Shown piece after piece: positions 47,938 through 57,120 of a stretch of 61,885 nucleotides of DNA; positions within the stretch are counted from its first letter, which is position 1, and every line of letters begins with the position of its first letter. The DNA lies in NCBI GenBank assembly GCA_944321905.1, contig CALUNI010000003.1:1-61885 (forward strand), written 5' to 3'. The translations under genes and the position numbers were made by a program. The notes under the pieces were generated by a model, which was not told the origin of the DNA, did not search any database, and saw nothing but the letters and a program-made list of their open reading frames with translations. Source of the DNA: an uncultured Muribaculaceae bacterium (GTDB taxonomy: Bacteria > Bacteroidota > Bacteroidia > Bacteroidales > Muribaculaceae).

Positions 47938-49581
47938 ATGAAATATAAAGACCCCATTGTGTGGATACCCTTGGCAATTTCATTATCGGTAATCAGTGGA
48001 ATGCTGCTAAGCGACATGTTTTCAAGCAAGCCATACGTCATTGACTATGACCGGAAATTAAATACGATATTCAATCTGATTGCCGACGACTATGTTGACA
48101 CTGTAACCATCAACAACCTTGTAGAAAGTGCCATACCAAAGATTCTCACCGACCTCGACCCTCACACCATATACATTCCGGCAAAGGACCTGACCGCAGT
48201 CAACGACGAGCTCGAAGGCAGCTTCAGCGGCATAGGCATATCTTTTGTACTTTTCGACGACACGATACGCGTGTCGCAAGTACTGGAAGGAGGCCCGTCG
48301 GAAAAAGCCGGACTGCTTGCCGGCGACCGCATAGTCACCATTGACGATTCAACATTCGTCGGCCCGGGATTAAACCAAATCGATGTGCGCGACAAACATT
48401 TAAAAGGGTTGAAAAACACCACCGTCAAGTTGGGAATCAAGCGCGACAATGCGAAGAACCTGTTGACGTTCAACGTAGTCAGAGGTGACGTGCCTCTGAA
48501 ATACGTAAATGCCGCCTACATGGTTGACAAAACCACAGGCTACGTCAAAGTAGAAAAATTCGGCCGCACCACCTACGACGAATTCCTTAACGCACTGGTT
48601 CTATTGCAAAGCCAGGGCGCAGAACGGTACATCATAGACTTGCGTGGCAATGCCGGAGGATATATGGAAATGGCCATATTGATGGCCAACGAATTCTTGG
48701 CCCAGAACCAATTAATCGTATTCACAAAGGGACGGGAAAAACGTAACGACTCTGAGGTGTGGAGCGACGGAAACGGCTCATTCCAAGACGCAGAAATAGT
48801 CGTTTTGATCGACGAGTTCTCGGCAAGTGCAAGCGAAATCTTTGCCGGAGCCATTCAAGACAATGACAGGGGACTGATCATAGGCCGCAGGTCTTTCGGC
48901 AAAGGGCTTGTGCAACGCCAATTCACGCTGCCCGACAGCAGCGCGATAAGAATGACAATATCGCGATACTACACACCGTCGGGCAGATGCATACAAAAAG
49001 ACTACAAGCATGGCGAGGATGAATACAACTTAGAAGTGTTTGACCGCTACAGCCACGGCGAGATTTACAGCCAAGACAGCATACGCATCGACACTACGCA
49101 AATATTCGTCACGGCACACGGGCGGAAAGTTTATGGCGCAGGAGGAATCATTCCCGACATATTCGTGCCAAACGACACATCGGGCATAACATCTTATTAC
49201 ATGAAAGTCATAAATGCAGGACTGCTACAAAAATATGCCTACAAATATGTCGATAGCAACCGGGCTGAAATAAGGAAAATCGACAATTACAAAGACTTGC
49301 TTAAAGCTATGCCGAGCAACGAATTCCTGCTGAACGACTTCGTATATTATGCCGCACGCAACGGGGTTCCGGCACGATGGTATTACATAGGCATTTCCAA
49401 GCAACTGTTGCTCACCCAGTTAAAGGCCATTATAGCACAATACTCGCTTGGCGACAAAGCATTTTATCCCATATACAACGAAAGCGACAATAATATAAAA
49501 GCGGCTATTGACGCTTTCGACAAGCATAAAGCCAAGTTCCCTATAATGCCGGAAGAAAACGATGGGGAAAAAAGAAATTAG
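47938..49581 (+). CDS. C-terminal processing peptidase (S41, CtpA-like)
   Basis: A 547-residue serine protease with an N-terminal membrane anchor (IVWIPLAISLSVISGMLL), acting in the periplasm. A PDZ domain (SFSGIGISFV, GGPSEKAGLLAGDRIV, GLKNTTVKLGIKRD) is followed by the S41 domain with catalytic Ser297 in EFSASASEI and Lys322 in RRSFGKGLVQ. The spacing of 25 residues between them is the same as in E. coli Prc. The C-terminal 160 residues are variable. Its last 20 bases overlap the 5-formyl-THF cyclo-ligase gene. Confidence 0.93.
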   Translation: MKYKDPIVWIPLAISLSVISGMLLSDMFSSKPYVIDYDRKLNTIFNLIADDYVDTVTINNLVESAIPKILTDLDPHTIYIPAKDLTAVNDELEGSFSGIGISFVLFDDTIRVSQVLEGGPSEKAGLLAGDRIVTIDDSTFVGPGLNQIDVRDKHLKGLKNTTVKLGIKRDNAKNLLTFNVVRGDVPLKYVNAAYMVDKTTGYVKVEKFGRTTYDEFLNALVLLQSQGAERYIIDLRGNAGGYMEMAILMANEFLAQNQLIVFTKGREKRNDSEVWSDGNGSFQDAEIVVLIDEFSASASEIFAGAIQDNDRGLIIGRRSFGKGLVQRQFTLPDSSAIRMTISRYYTPSGRCIQKDYKHGEDEYNLEVFDRYSHGEIYSQDSIRIDTTQIFVTAHGRKVYGAGGIIPDIFVPNDTSGITSYYMKVINAGLLQKYAYKYVDSNRAEIRKIDNYKDLLKAMPSNEFLLNDFVYYAARNGVPARWYYIGISKQLLLTQLKAIIAQYSLGDKAFYPIYNESDNNIKAAIDAFDKHKAKFPIMPEENDGEKRN

Positions 49582-50110
49582 AAAAATCATCCGAGAACTT
49601 AAGGCAGCTGTAATCCCTGCGATAACCGATATTTCCACACTGGAGACAAAAGTGTTTTCCGGTGTGGAAAATTTAAATGAGTTCAAGTGCAGCAGCAACA
49701 TACTCATGTATCATTCGCTGCAAGACGAGTTTCCCACCACAGATACCATCAACCGGTGGGCAGGGCATAAAAACATATATCTGCCTAAGGTAATTGGAGA
49801 CGACTTGATGCTGCTAAAGTACGAACCTCGTTTCATGCACACAGGAGCATATGGAATAGCAGAACCCGACGGCACCGATAGGATTCTTCCAACGCAAATC
49901 GACTTGATAATAGTGCCGGCAATGGCCTTCGACACGCAAGGGAACCGCCTTGGCCGGGGCAAGGGATACTATGACAGATTGCTTGCAAAAACCAACGCCG
50001 TAACCATAGGCATCGGCTACGACTTCCAGCTGCTCGACAGCATTCCTGCCGCACCACACGACAGAAAGATGAATTACATATTCACACCAAGCTACTCTAT
50101 ACACTTGTAA
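49562..50110 (+). CDS. 5-formyltetrahydrofolate cyclo-ligase
   Basis: Converts 5-formyl-THF to 5,10-methenyl-THF using ATP, recycling a folate store. The 182-residue protein has the motif GRGKGYYDRLL near residue 137, VPAMAFDTQGNRLG before it, and an N-terminal RKIIRELKAAV helix. It overlaps the upstream peptidase by 20 bp in another frame, so translation is probably coupled. Dihydrofolate metabolism and dCMP deaminase in the same operon both serve dTMP formation, a plausible functional link. Confidence 0.93.
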   Translation: MGKKEIRKIIRELKAAVIPAITDISTLETKVFSGVENLNEFKCSSNILMYHSLQDEFPTTDTINRWAGHKNIYLPKVIGDDLMLLKYEPRFMHTGAYGIAEPDGTDRILPTQIDLIIVPAMAFDTQGNRLGRGKGYYDRLLAKTNAVTIGIGYDFQLLDSIPAAPHDRKMNYIFTPSYSIHL

Positions 50111-50122
50111 CAAACAGATTGT

Positions 50123-50830
50123 ATGGCTCTAATCAACAAAAATCAAAAATTATCCGACGTTATCCTCGAAGACCCGTCCATCATAACAGTTCTTAATCGA
50201 TTCAATATTTTCCTTGGAGTCGGTGACAAGACCGTGGAGCAGGCCTGCAATGAGGGGAAACTCAATTCCGAATTTTTCTTGATAATACTCAACACGTTCA
50301 CAAACGAAGAATATTTTCCCGAAAAATTACTTAAGAATTTCGATGTCAAACTAATCATAGGTTACCTCAACAACACAAACAATTATTACAAGCAATTCAT
50401 AATTCCCAATATCGAAAGCCACTTCAACCTGCTATTGAAGCGAAGCGAAGACGATAACACAAATCTCGAACTTCTGCGTAAATTCTTCCTCGAAGTCAAA
50501 TCCGAACTGCTTAACCGTATAGCATCTGACACCAACACGCTGTTTAAAGAAACTCTCCTACTCGACAAGAACAAAGGCAACAGATTATCTGACGACGACA
50601 TACAAATAACCAATGGCGAAACCACCGACGACGCCATTGAAGACAAAATCGACGACCTCGTCAACATGTTCATAATACATTTGACGGGGAAGTATGACAC
50701 AAACTTGTGTGTGGCCGTCCTTTTTGCAATAATAAGTTTAAAGAAAGACCTTTGCCAAAACAACCGCATACGCAACCGCATATTGATGCCGATTCACCAC
50801 TATTTAAAATCACAGCAAGCAAATGACTGA
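50123..50830 (+). CDS. RIC/ScdA-like protein with degenerate hemerythrin-like domain
   Basis: A 235-residue protein. Residues 9-60 resemble the DUF542 N-terminal domain of RIC/ScdA iron-sulphur repair proteins (LSDVILEDPSIITVLNRFNI, then LNSEFFLIILNTF), but the CC pair of that domain is replaced by FLGVG at about residues 30-34. The rest is a helical bundle of hemerythrin type (NNYYKQFIIPNIESHF, then VKSELLNRIASDTNTLF), in which the usual HNY and HxxxE ligand positions read NNY and NRIASD. Iron binding is therefore doubtful. The stop overlaps the next gene by 8 bp (ATGACTGA), so the two products are probably used together. Confidence 0.72.
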   Translation: MALINKNQKLSDVILEDPSIITVLNRFNIFLGVGDKTVEQACNEGKLNSEFFLIILNTFTNEEYFPEKLLKNFDVKLIIGYLNNTNNYYKQFIIPNIESHFNLLLKRSEDDNTNLELLRKFFLEVKSELLNRIASDTNTLFKETLLLDKNKGNRLSDDDIQITNGETTDDAIEDKIDDLVNMFIIHLTGKYDTNLCVAVLFAIISLKKDLCQNNRIRNRILMPIHHYLKSQQAND

Positions 50831-51368
50831 CCACATTGCACTTATCATTGTACGCGACACTCTGCGGGCCTTGGGAATGAAACACCTGCTTTCATCGCTG
50901 TTCGGCATGGACGCAAGCATTGCACAAGATGCCACGCCCATAGCGTCAAGCAACGAGTGCGACCGCTTCGACATGATTTTTGTGGACGAATACAACTGCT
51001 TGTCTCACCTCGACTTGTTTATTCCAAGGAAAAGCAAGACAATAATACTGGCCAATACCGATGCCGACAAATATATTTCATGGCAGCACATCAACTGCAA
51101 CGCCGACATAGACCACATAGTAGAGTCGGTTGCCGCCATCTTGAAAGACATGGAACACAACAATTCCGCGCAAACCGGCCTGTCGGCAAGAGAAATAGAC
51201 GTGTTAAAGCTTGTCGCACAAGGATTGACTAACAAAGAAATCGCCGACAACTTGAATATAAGCGTCAACACAGTGCTTTCGCACAGAAAGAACATATCAG
51301 CCAAGCTCGGCATAAAAAGTGTCTCGGGACTTTGCGTATATGCAATGATGAATGGAATCATAAATTAA
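50823..51368 (+). CDS. LuxR-type transcription regulator with degenerate receiver domain
   Basis: A 181-residue protein. The C-terminal 65 residues are a clear LuxR/NarL helix-turn-helix (LSAREIDVLKLVAQGLTNKEIADNL, ISVNTVLSHRKNISAKLGI, ending GLCVYAMMNG). The N-terminal 110 residues look like a receiver domain but lack the acidic pair at the start (IALIIVRDTLRAL) and the phosphate site is unclear (MIFVDEYNC), so phosphorylation may not be the input. It overlaps the RIC-like gene by 8 bp and is followed 10 bp later by the M16 peptidase. The RIC-like partner could be its signal input; this is inference. Confidence 0.85.
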   Translation: MTDHIALIIVRDTLRALGMKHLLSSLFGMDASIAQDATPIASSNECDRFDMIFVDEYNCLSHLDLFIPRKSKTIILANTDADKYISWQHINCNADIDHIVESVAAILKDMEHNNSAQTGLSAREIDVLKLVAQGLTNKEIADNLNISVNTVLSHRKNISAKLGIKSVSGLCVYAMMNGIIN

Positions 51369-51378
51369 ACAACATATT

Positions 51379-54197
51379 ATGAATAGATTAACTTATTACT
51401 TATCTCTCACGCTCATTGCATTCTGCAGCTCATTCTCGATGGCTGCGGCAACCGGCGATAATGACAACGAGCAGTTTCCAATCGACACTGCCATTAGGCA
51501 CGGAGTCTTGCCTAACGGGCTCACCTACTACATCATGCACAACGAGGAGCCTAAGAATCGGGCCGAATTCCACATTGCGCAAAAGGTGGGTTCTATACTT
51601 GAAGAAGAAAATCAACGAGGACTCGCACACTTCCTCGAACACATGGCGTTTAACGGCACCACACACTTCCCCGGCAAGACCATGCTCGAATACCTTCAAA
51701 ACAACGGCATGCGGTTCGGATATGACATAAACGCTTATACCGGCTTCGACGAGACAGTGTACCGAGTATCTAACGTCCCGACTGAACGCGAGGCGTTGCT
51801 CGACTCCACCCTGCTTGTACTTTATGACTGGGCATGTGAAATTTCACTGCTCGACGAGGAAATCGACAAGGAGCGTGGCGTGATTCAAGAAGAATGGAGA
51901 TCGCGCAACAACGCAAATTGGCGCATGTATGAAGCCGTGGTTCCCGAAATATTCCGAGGCAGTAGATATGCCAACCGCATGCCCATCGGTACAATGGACG
52001 TGGTCATGAACTTCAAGTATGACGAGTTGCGCGACTACTACCACCGTTGGTACCGTCCCGACCAGCAAGGAATAATCATAGTCGGAGACTTCGATGCCGA
52101 TAAAATGGAACAAAAGGTCATCGACCTCTTCAGCAAAATAAAGATGCCGGAGAACGCGCCTGCCAGAGAATACTTCCCCGTTCCCGACCACAAAGGCATA
52201 GACTATGCTCTATATGCCGACCCAGAGGCCTCAATGACGCTGATTTATCTTTTCTTCCAGCATCCCACCACGCCAAAGGCCGAGAAGAACACCCGTGCAT
52301 ACTTGCGCCGTGACATAATCAACATTCTAAGCACCACCATGCTTTATGCACGATTCAACGAAATTGCCCAAAGTCCCGACGCTCCGTTTGGATATGCAGT
52401 AGGGCAAGACGGCCCGTTCTTCATTTCCTCGACAAAAGACGCATACACGCTTATTGCAATGGCAAAAGATGGCAAAACGCTTGAAACGTTCCGCACATTG
52501 CTCACCGAGGCTCAACGTCTGAACCTGCACGGATTCACGGCAAGCGAGCTTGAACGCGCCAAAGCCGACGTGAAAATGATACTCGAAAACAATTATGCCG
52601 AGCGCAACAACCGCAAGAGTCAAGCCCTCGCCGAATCCATAATCAGCACTTTCACGCAGGGCGGATACATGCCGGGAATTGAAATAGAAACCCAAGAATC
52701 ATTGCAGATGCTGTCAACCATAACAGCCGAAGAAGTCTCAAACTTTATTGAGAATGTCATATCGGAAGACAACGTAAGCATCATCATCTCGGGACAGGAA
52801 AAAGAGGGCGCGGTATATCCCACAAAAGACGAGATTGTCGCAACGTTTAACGACGTTTTGTCACAAGACATCCCTGCTTATGTTGACGAAGTTGTTACGT
52901 CGCCTCTCATTTCCGACATTGCCGCTCCCGGCAAAATCGTCAAGGAAACATACGACGAAAACATAGGCATGACCGTGTGGAACTTGTCGAACGGTGCGAC
53001 TGTGTATCTAAAGCCGACAGATTTCAAGAACGACGAAATAAACATGAGCGCGGTCAGCCTTGGTGGCATGTGGGCCTATGGCGGGCAATCGTCACCCGAA
53101 ATCAAGCTCATGTCGGATGTCGTTGAAAGCAGCGCATTAGGCAACTTTACCCGCACCGAACTCGACAAATACTTGGCAGGAAAATATGTAGGAGCAAGAT
53201 TCAGCTTGAATTCCGCAACCGAAAATATTTTGGGCAGCTGCGTAAACAAGGACTTTGAGACAATGTTACAGCTCAACTATTTGCTCTTTACAGATGTAGA
53301 TAAAGACCAACAGGCTTTTGACGCACTTAAGAGCCGACTGAAGTCGCAGATAACATTGAGCAAGAACAATCCGTCATTTATTTTCAGAGACTCAATCTAC
53401 GGTACTCTATACAACCATAACCCGTTGGTAAGAAACACTACCGAAGACGACCTTAACGCTCTTGACTACGACAAGTGCCTTGAACTATACCGCCAACGCG
53501 TGGCCGATGCAGGCGACTTCACGTTCTCGTTTGTCGGAAGCTTCAATATCGACAGCATCCGTCCCTATGTGGAAAGTATATCGCGTCACTCCCCGGAAAC
53601 GGAAAAAAAGAAAGCATCACATACACTCTGACATGCACCGACGGCAACATATCTAACTACTTCGACCAACCGATGCTATCGCCAAAGACCAACGTGTATG
53701 TAAGTTATACCGGCAACATGGAATACTCCATGTATAACGACATGATGTTCAACCTGCTCGGCGATATCATGACAATAAAATACACCACCTCGTTGCGCGA
53801 AGAAGAAGGCGGCACATATGGAGCCGGAGTAGATGCATATTTATCGCAATTCACCGACGAATGGGCAATTTCTTACCAATTTGCCACAAATGCCGAACAA
53901 CGCGACAACCTTATAAAGATAGCCGATACCGAACTTGCAAATGCAATCAAAAACGGCGTTGACGAAAGCGAATTTGCCAAAGTAAAAGAAGCCGCAATAA
54001 AGCAATACGAAATAAGCCTGCAGACCAACGACTACTGGATCAGCGTGCTCAATGACCTTGCCACAGGACAAGACAGCTACACCGGCTTTAAAGAAATGCT
54101 TCAAAACCTGACGCTTGATGAATTCAATTCTTTCATCAACCGTTTAGACATCAGCAAGAACCACATTTCGGTGGTAATGACAGGCGTTGCAAAATAA
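51379..54197 (+). pseudogene. M16 family zinc peptidase, split by a single-base frameshift
   Basis: An exported metallopeptidase of about 939 residues if read through. The signal peptide spans roughly residues 1-25 (SLTLIAFCSSFSMAAA). The inverted zinc motif HxxEH is present as HFLEH at residues 84-88. The frame from 51379 ends at 53631, but the family's C-terminal part (YIASLPGNGKK, then NYFDQPMLSPKTNVYVSYTG) continues in frame +2 from about 53577 to 54197. The switch falls between 53574 and 53577 (GAA AG? TAT), as if one base were missing; the downstream A7 run is not the site. Either a recent mutation or a sequencing error. It is the last gene of the operon and is followed by a terminator. 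Confidence 0.85.
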
Positions 54198-54229
54198 CCT
54201 CGCTACAAAAACATACAAACAACCATAAC

Positions 54230-54274
54230 AAAAACATCACGTGGTTCAAACAGTGAGCCACGTGATGTTTTTTT
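54230..54274. terminator. Bidirectional terminator after the M16 gene
   Basis: A 15-bp stem (AAAAACATCACGTGG, 54230-54244, with 54258-54272), loop of 13 bases, T-run to 54274 on the plus strand and matching A/T runs on the other side. It ends both the M16 operon and the convergent omega-amidase gene. Confidence 0.85.
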
Positions 54275-54298
54275 CTTGGCACCTTTTCAATTAGCTTG

Positions 54299-55120
54299 TC
54301 ACAAAGACAGTGTAAAAGGATCAGCATCCATCCATGCGGGGAATTTAGTTCTAAATCGCTCAAGCTCTACACGCTCAAGCCGATAATACAGTACATTTCC
54401 TTTTTCAATCGGTATCGACTGCGGAATGCAAGCCTTGCCCTTGAAGTTATACAGAGCCGACGAGGATGATGCGTAATCAACTCCATTCGGGTCAACCCCG
54501 CTTCGATTGGCTCCGCACACATAGCTTTCGTTCTCGATTGCTCGTGACGCAAGCAGTATATTCCAAGGATGATGACGAGCCTTGGGCCAATTAGCCACCA
54601 CAACCAACAAGTCATAGGCATCTTTGCCGTCAAACCTGTTCCTGCACCACACCGGGAAGCGCAAATCATAGCAAACCGCAATCTTTATGTTCCACCCCCT
54701 GAATCTCACAACAGGAGCAAAAGTCACGCCACGGCTATATATGTCGCTCTCGCCTCCCATGCGAAACAGGTGTCTTTTGTCATAAAACGTGTCATCTCCA
54801 TTGGGTTCGATGAAAAAAGCCCTGTTATAGAGTTGGCTTGCCGTGTGCGCCAGAAAGCTGCCCGCAATCGCCACGTTATGCGATGCAGCCAAGCGATGAA
54901 GCGCATGAATGGTGTCTTGAGTATTCCGCTCTGCCAGTTCCTTTGCTTCTTCGTAGCTTCCGGTAATAAATCCTGTAGAAAACATCTCGGGTAACACAAC
55001 AATGTCGGTATCTGTCGGCATCGCCGACATCGCATTGCCGACAATCGACAAGTTGGCCTCCTTGTCACCCCACACTATGTCATACTCTATGACTGCTATC
55101 TTAAGATTCTTGTCAAGCAT
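54299..55120 (-). CDS. Omega-amidase of the nitrilase superfamily (YafV/NIT2-like)
   Basis: Hydrolyses 2-oxoglutaramate-type amides to 2-oxo acids, a repair role in glutamine transamination. The start is set at the ATG at 55120 (273 residues); a longer reading to 55174 begins inside the next terminator and is unlike the family. The nitrilase triad is visible: Glu45 in LPEMFSTGF, Lys115 in FYDKRHLF and Cys150 in AVCYDLRFP. NWPKARHHPWNILLASRAIEN is typical of the YafV branch. It is followed by a terminator and may be expressed by read-through from the gene upstream. Confidence 0.92.
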   Translation of the reverse strand: MLDKNLKIAVIEYDIVWGDKEANLSIVGNAMSAMPTDTDIVVLPEMFSTGFITGSYEEAKELAERNTQDTIHALHRLAASHNVAIAGSFLAHTASQLYNRAFFIEPNGDDTFYDKRHLFRMGGESDIYSRGVTFAPVVRFRGWNIKIAVCYDLRFPVWCRNRFDGKDAYDLLVVVANWPKARHHPWNILLASRAIENESYVCGANRSGVDPNGVDYASSSSALYNFKGKACIPQSIPIEKGNVLYYRLERVELERFRTKFPAWMDADPFTLSL

Positions 55121-55140
55121 TATACTTCTATTAGAAAAAA

Positions 55141-55176
55141 GCGTGAAAGACCCCATTTCCCGGCTGCCTTTCACGC
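55141..55176 (-). terminator. Intrinsic terminator after the 120-residue protein gene
   Basis: GCGTGAAAG (55141-55149) pairs with CTTTCACGC (55168-55176). On the minus strand it is followed by TTTTTTCTAATAG, a good U-run. It sits between the small gene and the omega-amidase start. Confidence 0.75.
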
Positions 55177-55211
55177 AAAAAACCTTCGATAATTGCTATG
55201 CTGCCTGCTTA

Positions 55212-55574
55212 TCAATTGCCGGCGGCTTTCTTATTTTCTTCTTTTTGCTCGGGAGTGAGCATGGAATTCATGTCTTCGACAATATTTTCTATATCGTCTT
55301 CAAATTCTTTCCACAGTGCGGCATAATATTCCTTAAAATACTTGCCACGCTCTTTTCTGTAAGCACCGGCATCGGCAAAGTCGCTGCACTTCTTGCCAAA
55401 TTTGGTAGATACCTTGTCGATTGTTGCGGTTTGCAACAATGCTATTCGGCACACGATATTTTCAACCTTGTCTTCTTCAAGGTCGTCAAACCTCATTTTT
55501 GCTAAAAGGCATTCACCTGCGATATCACCACATGCATATCTGATAGATTCTTTAAGAGAACGTTTACTTGGCAT
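55212..55574 (-). CDS. Small conserved-looking protein of unknown function
   Basis: A 120-residue protein of mostly charged helical sequence, without signal peptide or membrane segment (RSLKESIRYACGDIAGECLLAK, DKVENIVCRIALLQTATIDKV, KYFKEYYAALWKEFEDDIENIV). It ends in a Lys/Glu-rich tail. Codon use, a matching promoter (55611-55642) and its own terminator support a real gene. I do not recognise the family. Two cysteines (residues 15 and 22) do not form a known metal motif. Confidence 0.8.
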   Translation of the reverse strand: MPSKRSLKESIRYACGDIAGECLLAKMRFDDLEEDKVENIVCRIALLQTATIDKVSTKFGKKCSDFADAGAYRKERGKYFKEYYAALWKEFEDDIENIVEDMNSMLTPEQKEENKKAAGN

Positions 55575-55610
55575 AATTTTGTTTTTTAATTAGACGTTTC
55601 AATTATTCCG

Positions 55611-55642
55611 CTAAGTTAATAAATCGGCAGCCCAAAAGCAAA
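55611..55642 (-). promoter_or_regulatory. Putative promoter of the 120-residue protein gene
   Basis: On the minus strand TTTG (55639-55642), 20 bp, TAACTTAG (55611-55618), one mismatch from TAnnTTTG. The start codon is 36 bp downstream. Confidence 0.5.
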
Positions 55643-55744
55643 TTACAAACATCAAAAAAATGATAACCTGTTATTGCGCCCTTTTGTGATTGCGTTCTTT
55701 CAACTGCCCGTTTAAAACGTTTCTCGTCACTCAGGAACAAATCA

Positions 55745-56866
55745 TTAAAAGTCGATATTGTTGGCATGTATCTTCCTCGTAAGCCACATATTCATCAACG
55801 TCCATATCAATACGTCGGCCACGACTAATATGTTGATGTTTATATACTTGGAAAGCATTATGTTCAACACGCTGAAAATAGCCGATATGGTCACTATCGA
55901 AATCATTGCCGCACGCTGCTGCATGCCTATGGCAAGCAGCTTGTGGTGTATGTGACTTTTGTCGGGCAAAAACGGATTTGAACCCTTTTTTATCCTATGA
56001 ATGAACACCCTTATAACGTCAAAGCATGGTATGATAAGCGGGGCAAAAGCCGTAACCATTACCTTGCCGGCCTCGCCATCGGGAATATTATCGACCGAAA
56101 TCAATTTTATGGAAAAGTAACTGATTAATATGCCAATCGTTAGGCTACCGGTGTCGCCCATGAATATTTTCTTTTCACGCTCGGCATTTCCGAACACGTT
56201 ATAATAAAAGAATGGGATAAGCACGCCAAATGTTGCAAAAGCTATCATGGCATGAAGATATTGATGATGAACGATAAACGCCACACCATATATGAAAATG
56301 GCCACGCTGCTCAATCCCGATGCAAGGCCATCGATACCGTCTATCAAGTTTATGGCGTTGGATATGAAAACGACAACCAAGACTGTCAATGGGTAACCGA
56401 CATACTCGGGAATACCATACAAGCCAAGCAGCCCGTCTAAATTGCCAATCCACACGCCGCCACATATCAACAACACCGAACATATGATTTGGACAATGAA
56501 CTTGGCACGGTACCTCACGCCTATCAAGTCGTCGGCTATGCCCACCAGATACAAAAGAAGCACGGCACAATACAAAAACAGCATTTCGGGCAGCATATAG
56601 CTAAGATCAAACGCTTCTCGCAATTGGACGTAATGACCCGTTATTATATCCACGCCCATTGCCAAAAATATAGAAAAAAATATGACCGGCTTGAAAGCTA
56701 TCCCGCCTAACCGAGGGACGCTGCTATGATGTATCTTTCGAGCATCGGGCACGTCGAACAGTTTCTTGCGAAAAGAAATCAATAATATTTTAGGTATGAT
56801 AATCCCACTAAATACCACTGCACAAATCAGCACTAAGGCATAATTAAAAATCCAAAATATAGACAT
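55745..56866 (-). CDS. Undecaprenyl-phosphate sugar-1-phosphate transferase (WecA/MraY family)
   Basis: A 373-residue protein with about 10-11 membrane segments that would attach a sugar-1-phosphate (probably GlcNAc) to the lipid carrier for surface polysaccharide or O-antigen. Family motifs are present: GIADDLIGVRYRAKF, NAINLIDGIDGLASG, FMGDTGSLTIG and HIHHKLLAIGMQQR. The short HIHH loop and lack of the MraY DDxxK pentapeptide region favour the WecA branch over MraY, and an essential mraY would normally lie in a cell-wall cluster. No other glycan genes lie next to it. A non-coding stretch of 254 bp follows upstream to the patatin gene; nothing clear was seen there. Confidence 0.9.
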   Translation of the reverse strand: MSIFWIFNYALVLICAVVFSGIIIPKILLISFRKKLFDVPDARKIHHSSVPRLGGIAFKPVIFFSIFLAMGVDIITGHYVQLREAFDLSYMLPEMLFLYCAVLLLYLVGIADDLIGVRYRAKFIVQIICSVLLICGGVWIGNLDGLLGLYGIPEYVGYPLTVLVVVFISNAINLIDGIDGLASGLSSVAIFIYGVAFIVHHQYLHAMIAFATFGVLIPFFYYNVFGNAEREKKIFMGDTGSLTIGILISYFSIKLISVDNIPDGEAGKVMVTAFAPLIIPCFDVIRVFIHRIKKGSNPFLPDKSHIHHKLLAIGMQQRAAMISIVTISAIFSVLNIMLSKYININILVVADVLIWTLMNMWLTRKIHANNIDF

Positions 56867-57120
56867 AAGATTTCCTTAATAAATATTTACCACAACCTAC
56901 TATCTCCATCAGCCACATCACAACCCGGAGCAATGGAATTACTTTTCATGACAATAGGCAAATTTTATTCATACATTTTATAAGCCACGGCGGCATCCGT
57001 TCCACAGCCGCCTGTTTCCGCTTGCAAAAATATCTAAATTTTGAACATTATCCAAAAATACGAGCCATAAAACGCCTATATGCACAGATAGGCAAGGTTA
57101 GCAAATGAATGCGCAACCCG

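Noticed and set aside
53602..53608. The A7 run as the site of the M16 frameshift
   Set aside because: The family-like sequence YIASLPGNG is already in the shifted frame before this run, so the shift lies about 25 bp upstream.
55745..56866. MraY of the cell-wall cluster
   Set aside because: No mur or fts genes are adjacent, and the motifs fit the WecA branch better.
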